From positions 32,735,406 to 32,799,405 of the forward strand of contig NC_023756.2 in assembly GCF_000499845.2 (NCBI RefSeq): 64,000 bases of DNA, given 5' to 3'. Within the stretch, counting starts at the first letter, position 1. Each line of letters starts with the position of its first letter. Position numbers and translations under genes: made by a program. Below, in pieces: positions 20,858-32,852 of this stretch. Under the pieces are notes generated by a model. That model was not told the origin of the DNA. It saw only the letters and a list, made by a program, of their open reading frames with translations, and did not search any database. Source of the DNA: Phaseolus vulgaris (taxonomy: Eukaryota > Streptophyta > Magnoliopsida > Fabales > Fabaceae).

Positions 20858-21913
20858 TGTTGAACCAAGTGTGTTCAAGCTTTGAAGAATCCAAACCCTT
20901 TGAAGATGATGAAAGGCTGGATGTGCTTGTTGTTGCTGAGTTGTCTTTGGATAGGATCTGGGGTAGATAAATTGTATATATCCACTCTTGATTGAATCCA
21001 AAGCATACGCATTCTCAAACCTTTTAAAAGAAAAATGATTTTCAAACTAAGTGAAAAACAACCTGTTGTTTTGTCGAAACAACCGATTGTTTTATACTTA
21101 GGTGGTTTTAGAAAGGTTGAAAACTGTTTTTAATGGTTGACTTGCTTTCAAACCAAAACAACCAATTGATTTGTGGAAACAACCGATTGTTTGTTTTGGC
21201 ACCATAACAAAAAACTGTTTTGTGCTTTGACTGAACATTGAATGATTTTCTAACTGTTTACGCTCCAGTTATTAATGCTTTGACCAATCTTTAAATGCAA
21301 TTAATAGTTTGTTAAGATTATGCAACAAACAACTTTGTTTTAAATATAGAAAAATAGATTTGAGTTTTTGAACTGATTTGAGATTTTGAAAAGTTGAGAA
21401 TTGCTTAGAGATTGCATTGATCAAAGAGTGTGAGATAGGATTTTCATCTTGTATTGACTTCAGATTTGTTCTGTAACAAGTGTAATCCTTTGTACTTTTG
21501 AAAGAAACTTTGTGTGTATTGCTGAGAAGTGTTGTGTGTTCTTGAGGGGATCAAGATCAACATTCTTAGTGGTGTTGTGTTGTACCAAAGGAAGTGTTTG
21601 TCTTGAGGGGATCAAGGTCACTTCTTTGGTTGTGTTGTAAGTAATCTAGGGTTGATTGCTTAGTGGATTCCCCAGTGGTTTCTCTATGTGCATTTTCTCT
21701 ATCCTTAATCTCTTTAAATTCAGTTTTTATATTTGTGAACTGGCATAAACAACCGATTGTTTTTCTGGTGCTGTGCTTATTTGCTTTGTGTTTTGGCAAA
21801 CTGAATTCTGATTCAAGTGTTTCTCGATGTAATTTCATTCTTGACTTAAAAGTTTGCGAAAACCCTCTTTAAACCATTCATCCCCTTCTAGTTTAAAGCC
21901 ATACATTCTAACA
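20858..21913 (-). mobile_element. solo LTR, family A copy 2, reversed (1056 bp), TSD TTATC
   Basis: On the minus strand it starts 'TGTTAGAATGTATGG' (at 21913) and ends 'TTGGTTCAACA' (at 20858). Perfect TTATC duplications lie at 20853-20857 and 21914-21918. It carries the family A motif pairs 'AACAACCGATTGTTT' near 21060, 21165 and 21750. No internal coding sequence. Same family as 16673-17740, opposite orientation. Confidence 0.9.
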
Positions 21914-22587
21914 TTATCAAGAGTTCACTGTGAAACTTGAGAGAAACATAGTAATGTAATATATTTCTTCTTCCTTGAAATTGAATTTTTTTTCTTCATT
22001 TTTGTGTTACGTTTGAGGTTTTGATGGATCAGTAAATTGTAATATATATAACCAAACAAAATGAATATAATGTATTTTTTTTATCAATCTTTGTAGTATA
22101 TATATTCAAGAGATGATACAATTATTAGGATTTAAGTGTGAAATTAAAGTCCTACATTGAGAAAAATGGATAATATATATAAAAAATATTAACAAACTTA
22201 AAATCTTAATATTATAAAATAAAGGTAATGTCAAGCTTTTTTATAAATGATTTGACTCAAGAATTAAGAGTCATCAAATTTAAATATCTTAATTTTGTAT
22301 AGCCTATTTCTTATATGTTCACTTAAAAAGTCCAAGAATAGTGTTAACTATATTATGGTGGTTTTATAAAATAATATTATTTTATAAGCAAAAAGCATCT
22401 CTTTCGTAGTTGAGTAATGCACTTTGCATCAACTAAATAAGATCAATTTCTTGTCTTATTTCTTGTCTTATTGTCAGCATAAACAATTTTTCCTTCCTGA
22501 ATTATTAACTCTGTAGATAAGGATTTTCTTTCTTCACACAAGAGCGAAGTAGGAATAGGGTTAATATTTAGATACATGAAAGGCCGG
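21914..22587. other. AT-rich DNA, nothing recognised
   Basis: About 670 bases of AT-rich sequence with no open frame of note and no repeat I can place. Confidence 0.5.
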
Positions 22588-22815
22588 GATTTTGACCATC
22601 ATGGGGTCTTTTTTTTCGTTTTTATCAAAATTGGGTCGCTTTCAAAATAATTACAAATTTGGGCAAGTCGTGCCAACTTGGCATGACTTCATATGTAGAA
22701 GTCGTGCCAAGTTGGCACGACTTTGTCACGTCAGCCTGAAGTTGTCCAAGTTGGCACGACTTCTGCCACGTCAACTCCTGAAGTCGTGCCAACTTGGCAC
22801 GACTTTGTCCACGTT
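22588..22815. mobile_element. one arm of a MULE-like foldback element
   Basis: Starts 'GATTTTGACCATCATGGGG', then 'ATTACAAATTTGGGCAAG', then palindromes of the type 'TCGTGCCAACTTGGCACGA'. It matches the left arm of the complete element at 42127-42954. The other arm is missing; LINE 3' sequence follows directly. Confidence 0.75.
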
Positions 22816-23058
22816 TTCTATTCAAGTTTGGCGGCGTTGTTGCCACAATTTGCTTTTGTTTTATTAGCGTAATAGAGGTAGGGTGTCTTCTGCTGCAAGG
22901 TTTTGTAGCTTCTTATAGCAAACAGTTCGATCTCTCCTCCTTAGAGGGTGGTCTTGTTGGTCTTGGTTATCTTTAGTGTGGTTTGGTTACTGTAAAAGGG
23001 TTGGGATACCCTTTTGTATCCCGTCAATTTAATTTCATTCTTTGCTGATAAAAAAAAA
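22816..23058 (+). mobile_element. LINE (L1-type) 3' end, untranslated part only
   Basis: Ends with 'TTTGCTGATAAAAAAAAAAG'. The last 60 bases match the 3' ends of the LINEs at 24590-25378 and 58556-64000, including a 7-bp hairpin at 23003-23022 (GGGATAC ... GTATCCC). The 5' limit is a guess; no ORF2 is left. Confidence 0.6.
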
Positions 23059-24589
23059 AGTTAGATTCAATTTTACTAATGTTTTAATATGAATTATTAT
23101 AGACAAATTGAATTATCGGTAGGAATTATTCAGGAATTGATAAAGAAAAAGTAATATATGTGTTGTTTAATATGTCTAGGGATTTAAAAAACAAAAAACA
23201 AAAAATGTAGTTGATAATACACATAGATTTACCTAAGAATTTATCTATATCACGTCCAAAAGTAATTACACTCATGTAAATGTGTAAGTAATTAACTACG
23301 AATTATTCCTTGAATTTCTTTTTTATTGAAATAAAGTTATGAGTTGATTAAAATCCCTTATAAAAAAATGAGTATAAATTACTTATTGATAATCTAACAC
23401 ACCCACAATAAACTATATTTTCCAACATATATGTAAAGCAACTCATATTTTGTTTCATTGAAGATGTAAGAATAAATAGTACAAGACTTGGTTGCTAAAG
23501 TAATTTTTTTTATCGGCTTGTTTCTAGAGTAATAATTTAACAACATAACGTATCAAGATTAAGATCCATTTATGAAGTTAATTAAATTTTTAGTAGTTAT
23601 CCCATTATGGGTTTATTATGTTTAGTTCTTATATTGTCTTTCAAGTTAACCTTTTAATAATCCTTAAGCAAAAAAATTGACCAGGTTGCTTTCAACCTTT
23701 TTCCCCCTTGATATTTTAGTTAATGTCTGTAGGTTTATACGTGGAGGACACGTTACATCATAAAATTTCCTGATATAGCATGCGTGTATATTTTTAGAAT
23801 AAAGTTTCTATACTCTAATATTAGAAAATAATTATCCTGTAACAGTTTAAAAAAAATATTATAATAAAATAATATTTTTTAGGTGTCAATAGGTAAACCT
23901 GATTTCAAGTATCATCACCCATATATGTTTTCAGTTTCTAATTTTTTAATTTGTTGTTTTATTTTTATTTTTATTTTATTTTATTTTTCATGAAATATCA
24001 TTCTATCATTATTAATCGGTGATGTGACAACTTAAAGCCTTCAATTTGCTCAACCATGTCCTCAACTATAGTCTGACAACAAAATCGTTGACAAATATTA
24101 CTGGTTCAAGATATCAAGTGGTTTTAAGACATTTTTTTAAAACCAATTATATATATATATATATAATTTTCTACTTAAATATAAGTATGATGTTCTGTAA
24201 ATTTATTTTCTTTATAGCAGATTTAGAATGGTATATTGTTAGTACAGATCAATAATACTTTTGATAGCACAAACTTAATCACCTATTTAGGCGATAGGAG
24301 ATTTTTAAATAAAAAAAATTAGAATAATTTTGTAATCCTAATTTTAATAGTCTTAATATTTTTTAGATTAGTTTTTGAGGTAGCCGCTTTCTATAATTGG
24401 TGTATTTACCATGCCTTTTTTAAAACTCAAACTTAAATAAAATACTAAACTCCATCTAAAAACACTTATATGCTATTATATGCTATTGAAGTGCAACTTG
24501 AGACCCATCAAATTCAAACAGGTGGCCATGGAAACTCAAACAGGTGGCCATGGAAACGCAGCATGTTTGAATACCAAAAGTGAAATTAA
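23059..24589. other. AT-rich DNA, no gene seen
   Basis: Long AT-rich stretch with homopolymers and a (TA)n run near 24150. At 24517-24560 a roughly 22-bp segment containing 'CAAACAGGTGGCCATGGAAA' is directly repeated just before the LINE fragment. No protein-like frame. Confidence 0.5.
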
Positions 24590-25378
24590 CTGCTTGGGGT
24601 TGAGGTTGTTCTTGAAAAGACTGATAGTTGGATTTGGAAGGGTGGAGGTTTTCAGTCTTATACCGTTAGCTCTGCTTACAACCTTATCAGGAAGGATAAT
24701 GAGGCGGTTTCTTCGCAGGAGCTTAGAAAGTTGTGAAGGAGTAAGGCAATTCCATCTGCAATGGTTTTGGCTTGGAGGGTGTTGGAAAACAAGCTTGCTA
24801 CCAGGGTCAATCTTAGTAGAAGAGGGGTACAGGTGCGTGTTGTGCGGGAAGGAGGAGGAGTCGAGTAGCCATTTGTTCTTTGGATGTTCGTTTGCTTGGC
24901 GAGTTTGGTGTTTATGTTTTAAGTGGCTAGGAATCGTGTTTGTGACTCATATTGATCCAAGGTGCAACTTTGATCAATTTAGATTGAGCTTACCTTCGGA
25001 GACGGGCCTGGTTGTTTGGAACGCGATCTGGGTAGGGGTGATTAGTGAGATTTGGAGCCACAGGAATCGTATAATTTTTAATAGAGGAGTGGCACACGAG
25101 AAAGAGGTCTTTGCATTGGCACAGGTAAAGGCTTAGTCTTGGGTCTCAACAAATTCCCAGTTAGTTTCGTTCTCTTATTCTAATTGGTGTTTGGCTCCTT
25201 TGGAGTGTACGAGGTTAGTTTCTTGAGGTATTTTGCTTGGTTTTGTAAGGGGTAGAAGAGTTGGGTTGGTTTTTGGAAGGCGATAGCTGGAACTGGTTTA
25301 GCGTTTTATGTATAAGGGTTGAACCACCCCTGAAGTGGTTCTATTTTATTTATTATTTATTGCCGATAAAAAAAAAAT
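24590..25378 (+). mobile_element. 5'-truncated L1-type LINE, end of ORF2
   Basis: Plus-strand frame ends at 25136. It carries the reverse-transcriptase zinc-binding domain (zf-RVT) found at the end of plant LINE ORF2: 'CVLCGKEEESSSHLFFGCSF', then 'WNAIWVGVISEIWSHRNRII'. The part before about 24720 is shifted in frame. A 240-bp 3' untranslated region follows with a hairpin at 25321-25341, and the copy ends in 'TTGCCGATAAAAAAAAAATA'. The domain matches the LINE at the right edge ('CEFCHSKIETSHHLFLEC'). Typical 5'-truncated, dead copy. Confidence 0.8.
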
Positions 25379-28300
25379 AAAAAAAATAAAAACGCAGCTT
25401 TCACCTAGTGGGTCCATTATTTTTAAACTACCAGTGCCACCCACACTTGTAGCACACCAGCAATGTCGTCACCACTTCATTCAATCTTTAAAATAGTTAT
25501 CATACACACTAATTTATTATTATTATTTTAATAATTTTTAATATGAATTAAATGTCTTTATTATGGACAATATTTAATATTTATTTTTATATCCAACTTG
25601 AATAGACTTTACATTATAACTCTCACTTTTTTATTAAGAACTAAAATAAAAAAATATTTTTTTTTTATTTTTTATTTTTAGTAGTAGCTTTCTATCCTAT
25701 ACCATAATTATATATAAATGAAATTTGACCTTTATTTTTTTATTATATCTATAATATATATTATCATTGTTCTTTTTCTTAAATATCAAAATAACATATC
25801 ATGTCAAAAATTTACTTACAATATATCAGGCCAAAAATGTTTATATAATATATTTTTGAAAACATAAAAGAGTTTTTAAATCTATTTATATGACCTTATA
25901 AAATTGATTATTGTATGTTTATCTCTTTGCCTGATGATATGTTCTAAGAAGAATGCAGCTGTTTTTGGCGGTTCTTCTTCGTCTTCAACACGAAACTAGC
26001 TATCTTGGTAGACTCGGAATTATATCTTTAGAACAGGTTTACAATGGTTCTGTAATCTCAGATACAATATACGTGTCTGCATTTGGACTTATACGTGTGA
26101 TCTTTCATTGTTTCAACCATATATATGTATTAGTTTTAATATTAAGTCACTTTGCATATATAGCTCAACTACAACCAGAAACGTGTTCCATTATTACATC
26201 GATGTCACACTAATTAATATCAAATTGAATGTAGTATAAGATCTTTTATAATTTATACACACATCCTTTCATTGGTTTTAAAGTCTGAGTTATTCTTGTA
26301 TGTTACGGATCTTAAGATGTTAATATTTTTAGTCAAAATCAATTTTTAGTAAGTCACTATTATTTAGTCCGGTAATTTTTTAGTTTTCAATTTGGTGACA
26401 AAACTAATGAAATCATAGATATTACAATAAAATCGTTAAATATTAATTAATTTAGAAATAAAAATAAATAATTATTATATTAATTTTTTATTAATAAAAA
26501 ATAATTTAATCTGTGTACAAAAATTTAGGTTCAATACACCTTCCCAAACTAACAGAGACTCTCTTTCAGGTCCATTTGCAAAAACAGGTATAGACAAACC
26601 AAATGTTCCTATCTTTCAAACATTTAATACAACAGAAGACTTTAACAAAAGATCCTGCTGCTGTACATTTTCTCAGCCCTATCTTAGTTCCTATCTTTCA
26701 AATTACACATCCCACTATATTATTTATTATCCCTATTATTGCCCCATGTATTCTCTTTCATTACATTTTCATCATGCTGCCTTCAAGCTTGCCATTGCTT
26801 ATTTCACTTATAACTTCCAGAGTCCGCCCAAGATGGTGACATATGCTTGGGAGTTGGCAGTTGCATGGTGTTGCAGACAAATCATAATTGGTGCAGATTT
26901 TGGTAGATGGATCTTTGCTTTTCCCATGCATCTAACAACATTTCCATACAAACACACACTTGCATATTATTCTATAAATTAGAAAATTTATTAATAAATA
27001 ATCTAATTTCTATTATTAATAAAATTTTATAAAATATAAATTAATATCTAATATTAACTATTCAGATTTTAACAACTAACTAATTTAGATTTTAAATTAT
27101 TTTTAATTAAATTAATAATCAATTTAGATATCAATTTATAAATTATTATTAAAAAGTAAAAATTACTTTAAAAATATTAATAATTTTTTAGTTTATAATA
27201 TTTAACTTAATTAATATAATGATTATTTTTTTTTCTAAATTAGTTGGAGTTGGGGATTTTGTGTTTTAGGGTTTTGCATGTAACACAAGTTGGTTCTTAT
27301 GGAGGGTTATAAATAACCTTAGATGTTGTATGAAGAGGTTAATAAGAAAATAATAAGTAGTTCAATCTAAAAGGGTACCTTTGTGTGTGAGTGATCACAG
27401 ATACCTTTGTGTGTGAGTGATCACATAAGGAAATGTGTATATGATATTAGCTGTGTTGAATGTCAGGGCAGCGCAGTGAGTTCAGAGATGCATGTGCAGT
27501 GAGTGAAGCGGTACGGTGAGTGCAAGAAGAGAAGAGAGTAATGTGGAGAATAACTTCAAATATAACAAGGATATTTAATTATTTTTTAGTGAGACTTGAA
27601 TGAAATAATTGATTTCACTAAACAATTCATTACTAAAAGAATTAATTGAATTTTTATAAATATTACAATATCTCTTTTAATAATAAAAGTACAAAGAAAT
27701 AAGGTTTACCTTTTTTTTATATAAATTGTTAATAGTATATTTCTAGAAAATACCATTGGAGGCATTAAATCAACTTAACAAAAATTAATAGCTTAAAATG
27801 AGAATCATATATTTTTAATCTGTAATAAATAAATAAATAAAATAAGATATTTTAGGAGTGTTTTAACTCTTATACAGACATCTTATGAATGTCTCAACCC
27901 TTATACAAAAATGACTATGGTCAACCTGTTCAACACCTGATCTATATACAATCTCTAAGCTTTACTAACCACCGAACCAATCCTCAATAAAGAAAAGGAA
28001 TGGTAGATCACATCAATAGAAAACATCAACTACTTCCTTATAACTAATCCTTAAACAAAAGAGGGAAAAACACAATACAACCAAAACATCCCTTAATACC
28101 ACTAAAAGCCCACAAACAAATTACAAATAAAAAACCCTCACCCACAAAAATCCATTCACGCTTGAATCCGTTTTCTTCCGGCCTAAAAACCTTACCTGCT
28201 TGGTTCAAGCCTCAACATCTATCTACCATAAGAACCTGCACAAAAATCCAATAGTCCTAGACATATAAAAATTAAAACATTTTGCACAACATTTTTTCAA

Positions 28301-28957
28301 ATACTTCATACAATACATGACACCAATCTAAACATATGAAAGTAAAAATTTGAAATCAAATAAAATGAAAGCAGTGAAAATGACTAAGACCTAAATAGAC
28401 ATAAACATGTTCCTAGATTCTAACAACATGAAATAAGAATAATTTGAAAGTAAGAAACAAACATTAATGCAAAAACGATTCATTAAGTATGTTATTTATT
28501 GCTTTTTAAGTTTGTTTAATAGTTTGATATGGATGACGATTATGTATATTTAGGTCAGACCAAATTTTTTACGTGAATTTTTTATTTTATATTGGATTGG
28601 AATATTATTCAACACAAAATTATAATTAAAAAAATCTAACATTTACGTCAGACCATATAATGTCAGACATAAATTTAGGTCACAATGTGAAGGTACAAAT
28701 GGCTTTAGAAAGAGGATTGAATGGAGTCTTAAGATTCTATTATAAAAAAAAAAACAAGAGATCATCTAGATAGATCATTTATCTACGGATGTTATTTTTT
28801 GTTTATAATTATGAACTAAACTGCAGCAGGTGGAACTCAAAGTCAAGTCCCTTAAAGAATGTTCATAGAAACTTTATCTATTACACTAATCAATAATAAT
28901 ATAATTATGAATAATTATATTATTATTATACTTATGAATAAGATTATCAATATTAAT
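25379..28957. other. AT-rich intergenic DNA before gypsy element 2
   Basis: No gene recognised. Open frames such as 25953-26213 and 26603-26839 have low-complexity composition and no family resemblance. Around 27245-27420 there is LTR-like sequence with a tandem pair of 'TACCTTTGTGTGTGAGTGAT' (27377 and 27402). At 28510-28690 some 'GTCAGACCA' repeats occur. Confidence 0.5.
27830..28160 (-). mobile_element. probable LINE 3' end remnant (minus strand)
   Basis: Read on the minus strand it contains 'AAGGGTTGAGACATTCATAA', a weak hairpin and then an A/T-rich 'TTATTTATTTATTTATTACAG' tail. This parallels the 3' ends of the clear LINE copies. No coding part. Confidence 0.35.
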
Positions 28958-28962
28958 ATAAT
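28958..28962. repeat. 5-bp target-site duplication, left (ATAAT)
   Basis: ATAAT immediately before the 5' LTR and again at 41295-41299 immediately after the 3' LTR of element 2. Confidence 0.9.
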
Positions 28963-29640
28963 TGATCCGGTCGGTCACATTTTAGGGTGACGTTAGCGAC
29001 CGATGTCCACGTGGGCCGTTCTTAGTGGGACACGTGGGCCAGGGAAGCTGATACATCTTGAAGAGAGCGATCAGAGGGAATGCACGATCAGCGACCAGGT
29101 GAGCCACGAGGCTGATCGGTCGTTATGTCACACGCAGTTATGCTGGGATCGAGAGGGAATTCTCGGTGAGAGCGCTGCAGCCGAGCCTTGTGTGGCATGG
29201 CGTCGGGAGTCAGAGGAGCCATACGCCCTTCGGTATCGTGCACAAGAGCGGTCTGAGGAAGTTGGCGGTCGTGGGCAGAAGGGGTGATCGTTCACGCGAC
29301 AGGGAACACCTGCTATGCGCGCTGATCCAAGTCGCATCTAGTACCTACATTGAGGTTGCCCGAGACACCCAACATATGGAACACGCTAAGTTACTTCGTA
29401 CGCGAGTAACCTAGGGGTGTGTCAAGGTATATAAGGGGGTTCCATGTTCATTTCTAGGTACGCTTTTCATACGGATAAGTGGCTAGTTTTCGCACAGAGA
29501 GAAGAGAGAGAATTCGCAGAGAACACGGTCCTTACAGATATCACAGAATGAACTACTCTTTGGTGGTTTTGTTCGCTGACTTACAGAAGGCAGAGTTAGA
29601 CGTTGCGGAGCCTTCAAAGGACAGGTCACCGGCAAGATCA
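28963..29640 (+). repeat. 5' LTR of gypsy element 2 (678 bp)
   Basis: Starts 'TGATCCGGTCGGTCAC', ends 'CCGGCAAGATCA'. Aligns end to end with 40608-41294. TATA box at 29428-29435. It provides promoter and RNA start for the genomic transcript. Confidence 0.95.
29428..29435 (+). promoter_or_regulatory. LTR TATA box, element 2
   Basis: 'TATATAAG' after 'GTGTGTCAAGG'; identical in the 3' LTR at 41082-41089 and matching the octamer in the element 1 LTR. Confidence 0.7.
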
Positions 29641-29642
29641 TT

Positions 29643-29660
29643 TGGCGCCCACCGTGGGGC
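29643..29660 (+). other. primer-binding site of gypsy element 2
   Basis: 'TGGCGCCCACCGTGGGGC' starts two bases after the 5' LTR. The initial TGG pairs with a tRNA CCA end, as expected for minus-strand priming; I do not assign the tRNA. Confidence 0.8.
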
Positions 29661-29730
29661 CGTGTGAATTTGTGATCCCATCCACTGTGCTGTTAGATTT
29701 CTTTCGTTTTTGAGACTCTTTGCTGAAAGA

Positions 29731-31260
29731 ATGAGGAAGACAAGGCAATCTTCACCTGCGCCATCAGCTGAGGAAGGAGCTGTAACAATGGCGCAAGTCT
29801 TGGAGATGATGCGAGGGCTACAAGATGACATGGCGGCGTCAAGAATGGCGCAAGAAAGGATGCAAGCGGACTTGGCTGCATCACAAGGCCGGAATGACGA
29901 TTTGAACCGGGTTAAAGAGGAGCTGCGCAAGTCTTTACGGGCGCAGAGGGAGGGGATGGCGGAGGAAGGGGTGGCGCCGCCACCATCTCCCCCCAAGACC
30001 TTCCCCATGCCATTTTCGTCTGAAATCATGGGTGCAGTGGTACCACCAGGCTTGGTGGGGGTGAAGGCCTCTTTTACAGGGGTGGAGGACCCTGAGGCGC
30101 ACCTGACGGCGTTTCATACCCAGATGATGCTCTCTGGAGGCTCGGACGCCGTATACTGCAAACTGTTCATGAGCACCCTCAGCGGGATTGCGATGGAGTG
30201 GTTCGTAAGCTTGCCAGAGGGCCACATCACTTCGTTTCAACAATTCTCGAAGCTGTTCATGGAGCAGTATATTGTCAACCAGGCACCCCCTGTGGTGTCG
30301 TACGATCTCTTTGACGTACGCCAGAACCAAGGTGAGTCCCTCCGGGACTACCTTTGCCGTTTTGGAGCTCAGGTGGTAAGGCTACCAGCAAGGACGAGGA
30401 CATGCTGGTACATGCGTTCAAGAAAGGGATTCTTGCGGGGCCCTTTAGTGAATCCCTGATCAGGAATCGCCCCAGCACGTTCGCGGAGGTTAGGCGTCGT
30501 GCTGTGGCGCACATCATAGCAGAAACAACAGTTTCTGAGAAACGGGAAAGCGCGATCCCTAATAAGTCGCGCGCAGGACCCAGCAGGACTCAGCAGCCGA
30601 TGAGGGTGCATGAGGCCAAGGAGGGAAAGAGGGCTCAGGGAAAACCTCGCCCTTATGAGCCTCAAAGGGACCAGAATGAAGGGCGCGCAAGGGAGAGCAA
30701 TGCGCCCCCCAGGTTTGATTTCGTGGTGGAGCTGGCGGAACTGATCGCAAATTCCAGCCATAGCCGCAAGGCTGCGAGCACCAGAGAAGACTGACAAGGT
30801 GCTGGGACGAAAGAAAGACGTGTGGTGTGAGTTTCATAAAGCTTATGGCCATCCCCTCCGCACGTGTTTGGCGTTGGGACACCAACTCGCGGAGTTGGTG
30901 AAAAGCGGTTTTCTAAACGATTACTTGCGGGAGCCACAAGGTGATCAGGCATCGGGGGCCCCAGTGGGGGACCCACAGCACGAGGTACCGGTGCACGGTG
31001 AAGTGCACACGATCTCGGGAGGATTCTCTGGGGGAGGATGCACGGCCTCTCAGAGAAAGAAGTACGCGCGGTCGGTGATGGTAGTCGACTCGGCGGAGGA
31101 GGATCACTCCCCCGACGTTGACATCGTCTTTACCAGAGCCGATCTCCGGGACGTTGTGCCTCACGACAACGACCCAATAGTCATTTCCCTCGTCACGGCG
31201 GGGAGGAAGGTGCACAGGGTCCTCGTGGACCAGGGAAGCTCGGCAGACGTGATGTTCTAG
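29731..31260 (+). pseudogene. gag: gag and protease of gypsy element 2, two frameshifts and a stop
   Basis: The ATG at 29731 opens gag ('MRKTRQSSPAPSAEEGA'); a helical, Met/Gln-rich N-terminus is followed by the core 'VEDPEAHLTAFHTQMMLSGG' and 'FSKLFMEQYI'. One base is missing near 30390, so the frame moves; one extra base near 30755 restores it. A Cys/His knuckle-like 'CEFHKAYGHPLRTC' follows, then protease with Asp at 31228 in 'VLVDQGSSADVMF'. TAG at 31258-31260 replaces the Trp found in element 1. The remaining polyprotein continues in the same frame at 31282. Confidence 0.88.
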
Positions 31261-31281
31261 CCAACTTTCAGCAAGCTACAG

Positions 31282-32852
31282 TTGTCCCCTGACCATCTGA
31301 AGCCATACCCGGGATGTTTGTATGGTTTCGCAGGGGACCAGGTAGAGGTGCGGGGCTATGTGGAGCTGAGGACCACATTCACGGATGGTGCCGCAGCCCG
31401 CACCGAGAAGATCAAATATTTGGTGGTCAATGCCCCGTCCGCCTACAACATACTGTTGGGAAGACCAACACTCAACAAATTGGGGGTTGTACCCTCAACG
31501 AGGCATATGAAGCTGAAGATCCCTTCGATGGAAGGGGTAGTCATTACCATAAAATCAGACCAAAAAGAAGCTCGCCGCTGCTACGAAAACAGTCTCAAGC
31601 AGCGGAGAGGCGTGTGCCATGTTACCACGACGCCGCCACCAGGGTCGGACGAAGGACGAACGGAAGTCGCGACGTTGGTGAGAGGCACGAGCGGTGATGT
31701 GGAGATGGAGGAAGCAGGGCTCGGGGGCACGGGAAGTGCCCAGGATGAAGCTGACGGAGGGAGAGAGGTCGCGCCTCGCGAGTCAAGGATTGCGAGGGCG
31801 GTCATCGCCAGCGAAAGAAGGCCCCACCCGACCGAGGGGTGGGTGGAGACGGAAATCAGGGGGAAAAGGTTCAAGCTGGGAGGACCGCTCGACGAGGGCA
31901 CGCGACGGCAGATCTCCGGGGTCATCGAGAAGAACTTAGGTGCGTTTGCATGGTCAGCCTCGGACATGCCGGGTATTGACCCAGACTTCCTATGCCACCG
32001 CCTTGCGATGGACCCTCAGGTCCGGCCGATGCGCCAAAGGAGGAGGAAGTTCAATGAGGAAAAGAGACAGGTGATCCACGACGAAACCCACAAACTCTTG
32101 GCTGCGGGACATATTAGAGAAATCCAGTACCCGGAATGGCTGGCCAATGTGGTGCTGGTGAAGAAATCAAGTGGCAAATGGAGAATGTGCGTGGATTTCA
32201 CCGACCTCAACAAAGCATGCCCCAAAGACTCCTATCCCCTACCTAGCATCGACGCCCTGGTGGATAGTGCGTCAGGGTGTCAGCTTATGAGTTTCTTGGA
32301 TGCTTTCTCGGGTTACAACCAGATCAGGATGCACCCGATGGACGAGTGCAAGACCGCGTTCATGACCGAGCGGTCCTGTTACTGTTACAAGGTAATGCCG
32401 TTCGGGTTGAAGAACGCGGGGGCAACCTATCAGAGATTGCTGGATAGGGTTCTCTCGCCGATGCTGGGTCGGAATGTGCAGGCTTATGTTGACGATATGG
32501 TGGTCACCTCACGAGGGAAGGAGCAGCATGTCGCTGATCTGGAGGAGCTTTTCGCAACAATCGCCAAATACGGTTTGAAGCTCAACCCGGAGAAATGTAT
32601 TTTCGGTGTGGAGGAAAAAAAATTTATGGGTTTCCTCTTAACAGAGCGAGGGATTGAGGCGAATCCCGAGAAGTGTGCGGCGATCATGGCAATGAGGAGC
32701 CCAGCGTCGGTGAAAGAGGTGCAACAACTCACCGGCCGGCTGGCGGCATTGTCGCGATTCATGTCCGCTGGAGGGGAAAAGGGCCATCCTTACTTCTAAT
32801 GTCTCAAGCGGAACAGCAGGTTCGTTTGGACCGAGGAGTGTGAGGAGGCGTT
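31282..32852 (+). pseudogene. pol: reverse transcriptase region of gypsy element 2, interrupted by a solo LTR
   Basis: Same frame as the protease. Protease C-terminal half ('SAYNILLGRP'), a variable linker, then reverse transcriptase with 'MPFGLKNAGATYQRLLD' and YVDD at 32485-32496. TAA at 32797-32799 replaces Gln (CAA in element 1). The frame then runs to 'EECEEA' where an LTR has been inserted: TSD copy GCGTT at 32848-32852. Coding resumes at 34664 in the phase expected if the 1811-bp insert plus 5-bp duplication is removed. The enzyme copies element RNA into DNA in the cytoplasmic particle; this copy is dead. Confidence 0.9.

Noticed and set aside
25953..26213. 86-codon plus-strand frame
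   Set aside because: Low-complexity hydrophobic composition, no recognised family, no splice or promoter context.
26603..26982. Overlapping plus-strand frames of 78 codons
   Set aside because: Ile/Phe-rich translations of AT-rich DNA; no homology I know.
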